From Lunularia cruciata (taxonomy: Eukaryota; Streptophyta; Marchantiopsida; Lunulariales; Lunulariaceae): a DNA stretch of 64,000 nt. Of this stretch, positions 11,661 to 21,232 are shown piece by piece. The first letter of the stretch is position 1. Each line of letters begins with the position of its first letter. The translations under genes and the position numbers were made by a program. The stretch spans positions 36,747,034 through 36,811,033 of the forward strand of contig OX419762.1 in NCBI GenBank assembly GCA_948567375.1. Reading direction: 5' to 3'. The notes beneath the pieces are model-generated. The model saw only the letters and a program-made list of their open reading frames with translations. It searched no databases and was not told the DNA's origin.

Positions 11661-12181
11661 AGTTACGGAGTGGTCGGGCTGCTATGGCAGGTAGTAGAGG
11701 AGCTCCAGTTCATGGAGGACAAGGTGGTGTTAGAGGATCTACACCTAGTAGGGGTGCAGTACCTACCTTTACTTCTGACACAGCTATGGCTACTCGGATT
11801 GAGCCGTTGTAACAAAGAATGGCTAGTATGGCTATTGCTCAGAGGAGATCAGATTCGAGTGCTGAGGCTTCCACCTCATATGCAGGTGATAGAGATGCTT
11901 TGGACTTCATGTGCGGAGCAGCACAAGTGGATGCATCTACAGTAGTGACTAGGAGTGTAGTACGTGCTCCAAAGCCTAGAGGAGCATCAGTGGAGTTGGA
12001 CCCACAGAGAGAAGAGGTTGGGAGACAGGTCAGACTTCCCCAGTCTTTCATGCTATCTGATGCATTGTAGACAACATCCATGGTTCCTAGATGTCCCAGT
12101 GCAAGTGTGGTAGGTGGTGATGGAGTGCATGATGGACTACTTGCTAGTTAGCCACCTGCTACTACACAAACTGAGTCTAGC

Positions 12182-12679
12182 ATGATGTTGGGGGCGGCTC
12201 AGCTGATTATGCGGCGTCCTTTGTTTTTGGCCAATGATATGTTTACATTGGGAGTTGACCCAGCCCCAGTATTCCAATTGGCTGCCATGTTGTGTGAGAG
12301 TAGGGATGGTGCAGTTCCTACTACTAGAGCAGAGGTGGTTGGTAGTGGAGCTGACTTGGTTGAGGAGCATGGGATCCGTTCAGCGACCAGTGGTTTATGG
12401 CAAGCAACAACAGCTAGAATAGAGGAGTTGCTAGCTAGACCAGCCTTTGAGAGAGCATGGTTTACACTTGGTGTTGTCCTATTGGATAACCAGAGGGGGA
12501 TTTTTTGTTTGGTGGGACCTTCAAGGAAGGTCTATACACCATATAGAGTCTTGTTAGACTCTGGTTCACAGCCTCTTATGTTGGGGAAGGCTGCAGTTGT
12601 CGGTCTGGAGTTACGGAAGACCGATGTGGAGAGGTGTACATTTCAGATCCAGACATCTCTTGGTAGTGGTTCGACATAG
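12182..12679 (+). pseudogene. aspartic protease of element D
   Basis: The open frame contains 'YRVLLDSGSQPLMLGKAAV' at about 12,540-12,596, a retropepsin active site (Asp-Ser-Gly). It lies between gag and the methyltransferase region, which is the expected place for the protease in a Ty3 polyprotein. A TAG near 12,677 ends the frame. The role would have been polyprotein cleavage. Confidence 0.75.
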
Positions 12680-12739
12680 TACATCATACATGGAGAGCTT
12701 GTTGTCTAGGTTTAGCCTGGTCATCTGATTGATAGCTCG

Positions 12740-13240
12740 GTGGTGAGAGCTCAGGCTATTGCGACAATAGCTGAGTCATATGATACCCCATATGTGTTAT
12801 ACCCCATGGGTTTCAGCATTGACTATTGGGAGGAGACAGCCTCTTATAGACCTGGTTGGCAGTCTGGTGAGGGACGGGTATGTTGCCTACCAATACGCTT
12901 CAGTAGTGGCAGTCTTGGCTCACTACAGTTTGGGACCATGGCAACATCAGTTTTAGCTTTTAGTGGTGCAGTTACTTGGCCTGGTGACTTGTTGGAGAGG
13001 AATGCCCATGCAGAGGATACTCCAATACCAGAGGAGATCACTCGGCTTTGGAGTACAAGTGGGATTGTTCCATCCACTTTGGATGTTCCATTGTGGAGTT
13101 TAGAGGAGGCATTGTAGCAGCATGCATATCAGTTGGTGCAGCAGGCTTGGAGTGAAGCCTTCGTACCATCAAGAGATGAGTGTGAGGATGAGCCTCTAGA
13201 GGCAATTGCTTTGACACCTCTGGATACCATACTCATTGCT
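12740..13240 (+). pseudogene. linker between protease and methyltransferase in element D
   Basis: The frame 12,740-13,117 and the continuing frame from 13,133 encode sequence with no family I recognise ('YVLYPMGFSIDYWEE', 'EEITRLWSTSGIVPSTLDVPLW'). It runs on toward the methyltransferase and is probably part of the same polyprotein. Confidence 0.5.
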
Positions 13241-13247
13241 TGGCATT

Positions 13248-14230
13248 ATCCGGTAGAGGGAATATGCCTATTGGAGTTGTTTGGTAGGATCAGCACCGGA
13301 CTAGCTGTGGTGTTACAGGCGGGTAAACGAGTACAAAGGTACTTGTATGTAGAGAGAGATGAGATTGCTAGGCAAGTCTCCTACATCATGTGGCACACTT
13401 GGCCTATCGGTATCCGGATTTATTATTGATGTCAGCAGTCAGAGGTTACCAGAAGGCCCTAGAGGAGACATTTCCATATTGGGGGCGCATGACCTAGAGA
13501 GACATGGGCCTATTCACTTGGTGATTTCTGGATGGCCATGTTAGGGACATACACATGCTGGTAGAGGATTGGGTCTTCAAGATCCTTGTTTTGGTGTGTT
13601 TTGGGAGATGTTACGGATACTATGACATCTCCAGGTTCATCAGTCTATTTCTCCAGTTTACCTTTTGGAGAATGTTCCTTTGATGGGTGATTCTTGCACT
13701 AGAGTGGTGGGGAGTACACATCAAGTCCATTCTTGGATGGGACCTGCTGTATTGTTAGATGCAACCAGAGTGGGATCATAGGCTCATTGTCTTTGTCTTT
13801 GGTGGACGAACCTCTTATCCAAAGAGGTTCTACAGCGCGCTTATGATGGGATTCAGCGACTTGACCACATCCTTGTTGATGATATCTTGGATGTTGGGCG
13901 TTAGTCTCATACAGTGGTAGTGGCTGATAGGTCACCTATGGCAATGGTGAACCTAGTTGGACAGCCTAGAGCTACATTTCCCACACTCATGAGTTTCCTA
14001 GGCTCTCATGCTTTTTGAGAGGGAGGACTTGGACTTGTTTGGGACTCATAGTTACAGTAGTTGGTGGAGCCCAACGCTAATGAGAGAAAGCGGGCAATGG
14101 GTTTTTGCACCGGTACTACCGCTGTTCCAGCAATGTCAGAGGCATCCAGGTGTCAGGTGTTAGGTCAGGCTATGGACCTAACTGTTTGAACTGGATTGTG
14201 AGCCTTGGCTTGGCAAAGCAGCATAGGATG
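13248..14230 (+). pseudogene. C5-cytosine DNA methyltransferase domain inside Ty3 element D
   Basis: Motifs in family order: motif I 'CLLELFGRISTGLA' (13,265-13,306; S-adenosylmethionine binding); motif IV 'GPIHLVISGWPC' with the catalytic Cys codon at 13,539-13,541, followed by TAG where Gln of Pro-Cys-Gln is usual; motif VI 'YLLENVP' near 13,659-13,679; a motif VIII-like region before 'LWWTN' near 13,797-13,811; and C-terminal 'KRAMGF' and 'QVLGQAMDL' (about 14,090-14,180), resembling motifs IX-X. A frame change lies near 13,385. In the main frame I read five TAG, three TGA and no TAA. The enzyme would have methylated cytosine in DNA. It lies between protease and RT, so it was made as part of the polyprotein. 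Methyltransferase-bearing retrotransposons have been reported in a charophyte alga and dinoflagellates. Confidence 0.88.
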
Positions 14231-14259
14231 CACTTGATAGGCATCACCACTCGAACACT

Positions 14260-14680
14260 TGTGAGCCCTGTGCCTATCGAGACAATTCAGGCACATGCTG
14301 GGGGCGATGGACCGAGTGGACATGGTATTCTTGGGACACAATCTGTAGCTACTAGGGAGAGTGGTCTACTTGGAGTCCATCCAAGTGAGCGTGGACTACT
14401 TGGATTACACCCTTGGTCCACAAGGGATGTAGCTAGAGGACGTGTGGAGCTTGCAGCCAGAGTGGAGGGAGTTTTTCACACAGAGGTTGGGACCTCTAGT
14501 GGTCGGGAGCATGACACTATTGCTCCCAAGGGCCCAGTGTAGCAGCCAATTAGTCCGTCTTCCATTCCTACTACAGTTACAGAGGATACTTGGGAGTCAG
14601 ATCTTGGACCCAAGCTTATTGGAGAGGAAAGACGTAGGGTTTGGAGGTTCTTGAGGAGTCACACGAGTTAATTTGCCTTC
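14260..14680 (+). pseudogene. linker between methyltransferase and RT in element D
   Basis: Two overlapping frames (14,105-14,542 and 14,442-14,654) carry a short repeated phrase, 'SGLLGVHPSERGLLGLHP'. No known domain is seen. It is probably polyprotein spacer. Confidence 0.45.
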
Positions 14681-15545
14681 AGTATGAAGGATTTGGGTGC
14701 TCTAAAGGGACCTGGTATACGGATTGAGCTAACTAGCGACACACCAGTTTTCTGACATCCTTATTGATATAGTGATATGGAGAGGACATTGATTTAGAGC
14801 CGGAGAAGTGACCTTTTTGAAGCTGGTTTGGTGGAGACTTCACATGGAGAGTAAGCATCAGCGACAGTGATGCCAGCCAAGAAGGATATGGATGGCAACT
14901 ATATAGATAGGCGGATGTGTGGAGATTACCGTCCTATCAACCGATAGACCAGGGCTGATCGGTTTGCCATGCCTACACCGGAGGAGATTTTTGATGTGAT
15001 TGGGCATGCAAAGATCTTTAGTACTTTGGATCTTTGAGTGGGATATCATCAATTACCAATCAAGGAGGAGGATAAGACCAAGATAGCATTTTGGGCTATT
15101 GATCCTCATGGCAAGGATGTGTTATATCAATGGAGGTTCTTACCATTTGGGTTAAAGAACGCTCTTGCTGAGTTCCACATGGTCATGGATAGGATCGTAG
15201 CTGGATTGGATTTTGCTCGGTGCTATATTGATGGCATTTTGGTTTATAGCACTACTATGGAAGAGCATGAGAGACAGTTGTTAGAGGTGTTTGAGAGGTT
15301 GAGATCTCATGGACTCAAATTACATCCTGGGAAGTGTAGGTTCTTCCACGAGCATATTGAGTATTTGGGTCACACTATCTACCGCGGAGGACTTGGTGTT
15401 CAGCAGACCAAGGTGGAAGCTATTGCACGTATTCCTTGGCCTACGGATGTGAGCACAATGCAAGCACAATGCGAGCATTCCTTGGGTTGGAAAACTTCTA
15501 TTGCCGCTATGTTAGAGGATTTAGTGCTATTGCCAAGGCCTTGAC
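14680..15545 (+). pseudogene. reverse transcriptase of element D
   Basis: The sequence reads 'SMKDLGALKGPGIRIEL', 'MCGDYRPINR', 'FSTLDL', then 'GYHQLPIKEEDKTKIAFW', 'QWRFLPFGLKNA', 'RCYIDGILVYS', 'GLKLHPGKCRFF' and 'YLGHTIY'. These are Ty3 RT blocks. The catalytic Tyr-Ile-Asp-Asp box reads Tyr-Ile-Asp-Gly at about 15,223-15,234. Stops occur at about 14,945 (TAG) and 15,036 (TGA). The frame shifts near 15,450. It would have copied element RNA into DNA. Confidence 0.88.
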
Positions 15546-16045
15546 AAAGCTGACCAAGCTTACACAGGAGTGGTGTTGGGGAGATGAGCAGGAGAGAGCT
15601 TTTGTAGAGCTCAAGGAGAGGTTGACATCTGCTCCTATTTTGAGGAGACCAATCAAGGGATGACCATTTCAGGTTCACACTGATTGGAGTATGTTGGGGC
15701 TTGGAACGATGCTCACCCAACATGATGATGAGGGGAAGGAGTTTGTGGTGGCCTATGCTAGTTGCTCCAACAATTCAGCAGAGGCGAAGTATAGTTCATA
15801 TGAGGGAGAGTGCTTGGCAGCAATTTGGGCAGTAGCACATTTCCAATGTTACCTATTTGGTAACCCCTTCACTCTAACCATTGATCATTAGCCACTAAAG
15901 TGGTTGATGGAGTCCGACAAGCTTTCATGGAAGCTTGCACAATGGGCACTAATTTTACAAGAGTATGATTTCACGATTGTTCATAGACCTAGAGTGGTGA
16001 ATCGTGATGCAGATGGATTGAGTAGAAACCCATGTCCCAACCAGT
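15545..16045 (+). pseudogene. RNase H domain of element D
   Basis: Reads 'LTSAPILRRPIKG', then 'GLGTMLTQHDDEGKEFVVAYAS', 'YEGECLAAIWAVAHFQCYLFG' and 'FTLTIDH', a stop (TAG), and 'PLKWLMESDKLSWKLAQW'. It ends 'HRPRVVNRDADGLSR'. These are Ty3 RNase H signatures. It would have degraded the RNA strand of the RNA-DNA hybrid. Confidence 0.85.
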
Positions 16046-16254
16046 AGGATCAGACCGGAGCACGTTGGCATGGTGAGACAGATGAGGAGATGGTGCCAGG
16101 TTGGCATGCATCGGCCCTTCTATGTACATTTGTAGAGGCTTTGGTGGTATCTCTCTCAATGCATACAAGAGGAGTTATTGAGGTCATAGATCTAGAGAGT
16201 GAAGATATTGGTACAGTTCAGCAAGACATTCATGATGATGTCTAAGTGATGGAC

Positions 16255-17480
16255 TATCTTCACACTGCTATTGTGGGTGGCACAGTTGGGGCCAAGGAGA
16301 GAGACCATGTTCTTCAGCGGGCCAGACAGTTCAGATTGGAGGGTAGACATCTTTTGCGTGTATGGGAGGATGGTAGAGTGTGAGTAGTACCCCTTCCATC
16401 TCAGAGACCACAATTGGTCTGTCATGCTCATGAGGAGCTAGGACATTTTGGAGTAAAGCGTACATATAGCTTACTCCAAAGTCAGTATTGGTGGTGCGGT
16501 ATGCAAACTGAGGTACAGCAGTTTGTTCCCAGATGTGTGGTTTGTGACCAAGTTAGAGCATCATTCAATGCTCCTACGCCATAGTTACACCCATTACCTA
16601 TCATGGGATTGGGTTACCATTGGAGTTTGGACTTTGCCGGACCTTTACCGCTGACTGTGAGACATCATCGGTATGTTTTGGTGATGGTGGAGCACTTCTC
16701 CAAGTGGATTGAGTTGGTGGCACTTCCTGACAAAGTCTAGTGAAGGGACAACTTACTCATTCTTGGATCAAGTTCTTAGTCATTTTGGTGCACCAGCTGA
16801 GGTTTTGAATGATCATGGTACAGAGTTCTTGGGGGAGTTTCAGGTCTTGTATGACAAGGCCTTGATTGATCATCGTACTACATCCCGAGATCACTCTGAG
16901 GCAAATGCCTTAGCAGAGAGAGTGGTTCAGACGGTGAAGAGAGGATTGTGAAAGTATGGTTTGCAGAGAGGCCACTTGGGAGATTGGGATCTCCAATTAC
17001 CTTGGTTGGCCATGGGCTATCAGTTCAGCCGGAAAGCCTCCTTAGCATCCTTCTCTCCATACTTTCTACTCTATGGACAAGATCCAGATTTACCTACAGC
17101 CATTTGTCAAGATGCTAGTGTACTTTTGGACTTGGATGACCCCGATGTATGGATGAACGCATGTTCTCAACGGGTAGAGATCTTTTGGAGAGTGATGCCG
17201 ATGGTCTTTGAGAACTTGGCGATTGCTTAGCATAGAGATACTTTATGTTATGCTACCATTCAAGGAGGAGGTTATAGACCCTCGATCCGCTGATTTTCAT
17301 CCAGACGACTATGTATATCTACAGCAGACAGTACCGACAACACTTGATGTTTCTACAGGCCGCACTATCTTGAGAGTGCACAAGGTTTTGCCATCTAGAG
17401 TCCTTGTGTTAGAAGGACATGATGGTGTTGTTTGGAAAGATCATGTGCGCCCTGCCACCTCCCAAACATTGATGGTACTA
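16255..17480 (+). pseudogene. integrase of element D
   Basis: The zinc-binding region reads 'CHAHEELGHFGVKRTY', then 'FVPRCVVCDQ' (HHCC type, about 16,420-16,560). The catalytic core shows Asp in 'SLDFAGPLP' (about 16,625), Asp in 'LNDHGTEFLG' (about 16,806) and Glu in 'EANALAERVVQT' (about 16,899). 'LPWLAMGYQ' and 'SPYFLLYGQDPDLP' follow, then a C-terminal stretch to 'VVWKDHVRP'. Stops and at least one frameshift (near 16,735) inactivate it. It would have inserted element cDNA. Confidence 0.87.
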
Positions 17481-17655
17481 TGGACCCAAGCTTGGCACTT
17501 GTACGTGCAGGCTTGAGGTGTATGTTATGTGGCTCTTCTGGTGGAGCTGCTACTATGTTAATGTGTGATAGCTGTTCGAGAGGATGGCATATGGCATGTA
17601 TGACTCCTCCCCTCACGGTGGTTCCTCAAGGATAGTGGTTATGACCTAGATGTAC
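17432..17655 (+). pseudogene. PHD finger at the C-terminus of element D polyprotein
   Basis: After the integrase, a +1-shifted frame reads Cys-Met-Leu-Cys (17,519-17,530), then 'MLMCDSCSRGWHMACMTPP' and 'VPQG', a TAG, Trp-Leu, a TGA at 17,642-17,644 in the place of a metal-binding Cys, then Pro-Arg-Cys (17,651-17,653). This is the Cys4-His-Cys3 order of a PHD finger, a reader of histone tails. It sits where chromoviruses carry a chromodomain, so a targeting role is a reasonable inference. Two stops and the upstream frameshift show decay. Confidence 0.82.
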
Positions 17656-17828
17656 TTGACCTATAGCTAGTTCTTTTTTTATATAGTATAGAGTGTAGAC
17701 AGGCGACTAACGATGGGCCTCTATAGCACCCGGCCTCCTGATCTTTGCCCATTAGAGGGCATACCATATACTTAGAGTAGATGGCTATCTGGAGTTAGAG
17801 GGGCCTAACCGCCAGCTAGGGGGGCTAT

Positions 17829-18387
17829 TGTGGGACTTTAGAGTCTATGTATGACTCATGTGTGAGTTGTGCTTCTATAGTGTATGATGTTGACAGTGAT
17901 GTATGTTGTGTAGCGATGTATATACGCACGACAACTATCATGTCATTTGTAGTGTCGCATCAAGATTGCTCGGACACTGGAGTTCTAGTGATAGTAGTTA
18001 GAGTTATTTCAGCAATATCTCCGAGACTACTTTCCGACGGTCAGATTTGGTGTTCAGTGTACTGACTTCACGGTGTGGCCCACCGTCACTTTGCATTGTT
18101 TGCACTATCAAGTGTGCCATCAGCAAGTACCGTTCAGGTTTCAGAGCTAGCTCAAGTCCATGGGGTATAGTTTTGAAGTGAGCTCCAGAGAGCTCACTTC
18201 TCTGATGTTGAGCCTTCGAGTTCTTGGCTATGGTGGACAGAGGCTGGCGAGCATCACCTGGATTCTCTATGCTTGAGTGGGTGTGGCTTGACTGTAATCA
18301 ATGCCCAGTTGTGGGTAGTTTATAGAGTGACAGATCAAGTACTGATCTGAGTTGAGTTGAGTTGAGAGTGATAAACAATCTGATTAT
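17829..18387 (+). repeat. full-length LTR of element D
   Basis: Starts TGTGGGACTTTAG directly after an AGGGGGG tract (near 17,818-17,824) and ends at AATCTGATTAT. From 17,941 it aligns with 8,779-9,230. A TATATACGC / TATATAAGC box lies near the end of the first 105 bp. Confidence 0.78.
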
Positions 18388-18492
18388 TGTGGCACTTTAG
18401 AGTCTATGTATGACTTATGTGTGAGTTGTGCTTCTATAGTGTATGATGTTGACAGCAATGTATGTTGTGTAGCGATGTATATAAGCACGACA
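18388..18492 (+). repeat. 105-bp LTR start repeated after the full LTR of element D
   Basis: This stretch (TGTGGCACTTTAG to GCACGACA) repeats 17,829-17,933 with few differences. It abuts the full LTR, so two LTR starts lie in tandem. Joined conceptually with 8,779-9,230 it accounts for one further LTR, lacking only 7 bp (ACTATCA at 17,934-17,940). Confidence 0.82.
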
Positions 18493-19815
18493 AGGTTCCA
18501 ATGGAGTACAAGGAGATTGTGGATTTTGTGACAAGGGGTAACTACCATGAAAGGATACATGCTAGGGAGAGGAAGTCCCTTGTAGTAAGATCTAGACCTT
18601 ACACAATGGTGGATAATATTCTTTTCACCAAAGGGTAGATGGTCTATTTCAAAGAGCAATAGGTTATGAAGAGTCTATTCTACTCATAAAGGAGTTTCAT
18701 GAAGGTTTAGTGTGTGGAGGACACTTTGCATGAAAGGTGACTACTTTCAAGATTCTAGATGTAGGTTACCATTGGAGAGGTATTTTCAAGGATTGTCTTG
18801 ATTATTGAAAAACTTTTCATATTTGTCAAGCTTTTACTAGAAAGTTTACTTCCACTCAACCACGTAAATCAATTCCATTGCTAGGACCTTTTGAGAAGTG
18901 GGGAATTGATTTTGTAGGTCCTCTCAATAGAACTCCAAGGAACTATTGGTACATTGTTTTAGTTTCTGATTACCTTACCAAGAGGGTTGATACTAGACCA
19001 TTGAGGGACAAGAATGAAGATTCACTTGGTAGATTTCTTTATGAACACATTATCACTAGGTTCAAATGCCCTTAGGAGTAAGTTTTTGATAGAGGAGAAG
19101 AGTTTATAGGAAGCATAACTACAACCATGCTACAACATTCTCTATCACACATAGGTAATTACATCCTATAAGCCAAATTCCAATGGTTTGGTAGAGAGAA
19201 CCAATCAGACCCTGTGCATGATGTTGGCCAAAGATGCAAAAATGGAGGGAGCTAAACATCGTTAGGATAAGAGGATTCATGCAATTTTGTGGGAATATAG
19301 GACAACCATGAAGATTCCATCGGATATTCTTCATTTCAATTGGTATGTGGTATTGAGTCTACCTTACCTACTCATTTTGATCTTCCTACCTTCCAAAGCA
19401 TTCATGGGAGATTGATGAAAGCACAAGGAGATGATGCAAAGAAGTCAAGGAAAGATCAACTCATAGATTTGGAAGAAGCAAGAGCAGTTGTTTTGGTTTG
19501 AGTAGAGCAAGCTCAAAGGAAACAAAAGGAGAGCTATGACAAGAGGCCAGGCAAGAAAAAGGTGGAGCCTTTCAAAGAATGTGATTGGAAATGTTATTTG
19601 ATTCCATTTGATTCAAGAGAGTGCAAAAGAAGTTTTTGCCTAAGTAGTTTGGTTCTTTCATAGTGGAGAAGGTGTGGGACAATTACATCTATGATCTCAA
19701 GGAGTTGGGAGGAAGACACTCTGATAGGATTAACCATGATAAGTTGAAGATGTATCATAAGAGGAAGAGAGACCTTCACTTTGAGGACAAAGTGAAAACT
19801 TAGTCCGAGAGTAAA
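18493..19815 (+). pseudogene. integrase of element C, part resumed after D
   Basis: Reads 'EYKEIVDFVTRGNYHERIHARE' in part, then an HHCC-like region near 18,680-18,840 ('IKEFHEGLCGGHF', 'FHICQAFTRKFTST'). The catalytic core has Asp in 'WGIDFVGPLN' (18,900-18,929) and Asp in 'VFDRGEEFIG' (about 19,083), with later frames decayed. The tail reads 'QRKQKESYDKRPGKKKVE' and 'DKLKMYHKRKRDLHFED'. No chromodomain is seen before the 3' LTR. Confidence 0.8.
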
Positions 19816-20503
19816 TATAACACTCATTTGTGCATGTGTGGTATTGTGATATTTAGTTTGGTATAATAAATAATCAAGAGATATTCTTTATACAGAGATA
19901 AAGGATGGTTCTACATTAGTCATGATTAGCTAAAGTTAGTCATAGCTAAGATAGAGGAGACCTTACTTTAGAGGAAGTGAAAAAGATGAGCATCACTATT
20001 TTGGACTCTAGTGTGTTGACTTAATATTATTCCTAGGTGTTTGGCTTTGAGGAAAGAGTTGAGAACTCTTGGGTCCGCAAGCCATTTTGGTTTGGATTCT
20101 TCTACAATTCAAGGATAGCCCAATGTGAAGGAATCCTTAACTTAATAGTTGGGTCAAGATAAGATCACATGCTTAGGAGAATATTCCCATGAGTATTGAT
20201 ATTTCTTTAGCTTTTTGACTTTATTTGACTTTTAGCCTAGTAAGTTGAGTTACTCTAGTAATTAGTAACTTAGGTGCATAACTATTTCAAAAATATATAA
20301 ACAAGGGGTGAAGAGGTACTCATCATCCTTGAATTTGCCATTATCTCTCTCTCATTGAGTTCTCTAGTGAGCAATGTCTTGAGTCATGGAGTGTTAGCCT
20401 TGGAGGAGTATAATGAAGTTTGGGTTCCTTGCCTTCTTAGTCCATGGTGCACTACCATAATAGCCATCAGAGATCCATTTTGAGTGAGAGAGGCCGGCTC
20501 ACA
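19816..20503 (+). repeat. 3' LTR of element C
   Basis: Aligns along its full length with 3,187-3,872. It starts TATAACACTCATT (TG changed to TA) and ends GGCCGGCTCACA. A purine-rich GAGAGTAAA stretch precedes it. Confidence 0.88.
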
Positions 20504-21210
20504 TGACACCTTACTTCCATTGGTGGAATTTTTCTACAATAATTCAATGAATGCATGTACATAGGTCACACCATTCTTCATGTATAGAGAGTATCCTTTC
20601 ACACCCACAAGCTTGATGAAGATCTACTCAATGGCTTCTAAGGTTGACATTGTGAACTCATTTGTTTCTAGAATCCAACATGGTGTGGAGAATGCCAAGC
20701 ATAGATTCCAGATTGCCCAAAATTGACAAAACAGTACGAAAATGCACATTGCAAGCACATGGAGTTTAGCATTGGAGATCAAGTTTGTTTGTCTAAAACC
20801 AACCTCACATTAGTTGGCCCTTGTAAGCTCAAAACTCATTTTATTGGGCTTTTTCCCATCCTCCATCAAATTGGCACAATGTCCTATCACCTTGAGCTCC
20901 TACCAGCACACATTAAGATCCATCAAGTGTTCCATGTTTTTGTACTTTGTAGATATGCACTCCAACCACCCTACTTTCCTTCCATACAGGAAGTTAGACC
21001 TTGTCCAACACTCATTGATTGCACAAAAGAGTATGAAGTCAAACACATTCTCCAAAAATGCATCCAAGGTATCCACCATGCTTGTGTAGAATATCTTATA
21101 TATTGGAAAGGGTACCCATTGTATGAGGCAACATGGAAACCAACAAACAACTTCACCCATGTATTGGTGTTAGTGCAATCTTTTGAGCAATATCTTCACA
21201 ACTAGGACAT
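20504..21210 (+). pseudogene. integrase C-terminus and chromodomain of element B, part 2
   Basis: Continues the integrase left at 3,186: 'DTLLPLVEFFYNNSMNA', then a frame change near 20,724, then 'FSIGDQVCLSKTNLTL' and 'IKIHQVFHVF'. The chromodomain follows as 'EYEVKHILQK' and 'YLIYWKGYPLYEATWKP' (about 21,030-21,150). Element B is therefore also a chromovirus, distinct in sequence from family A. Confidence 0.83.
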
Positions 21211-21232
21211 TACATCTTAAAAGGGAAAGGTT

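Larger units (their letters stand above)
8779..18492 (+). mobile_element. Ty3/gypsy element D carrying a DNA methyltransferase and a PHD finger
   Basis: Order: a 5' LTR-derived segment, gag with two zinc knuckles, protease, C5-cytosine methyltransferase, RT, RNase H, integrase, PHD finger, an AGGGGGG tract, a full LTR, then a further 105-bp LTR piece. The flanks share AGGTT (8,775-8,779 and 18,493-18,497), a target duplication, and the host frame of element C rejoins as 'TQEVPMEYKEIV'. The base composition is visibly GC-richer than that of C. Stops and frameshifts throughout indicate an inactive copy. The LTR arrangement is permuted (see findings). Confidence 0.88.
3187..20503 (+). mobile_element. 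Ty3/gypsy element C, nested in B and interrupted by D
   Basis: Two LTRs of about 687 bp (3,187-3,872 and 19,816-20,503) flank gag, protease, RT, RNase H and integrase in Ty3 order. The body is split by element D at about 8,779-18,492. C sits in the integrase of element B: 'DRWD' is read just before it and 'DTLLPLVEFF' just after. A target duplication is not clean (GGAT on the left, TGAC on the right, as a possible decayed 4-mer). The 3' end of pol shows no chromodomain. Many stops make it inactive. Confidence 0.85.
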
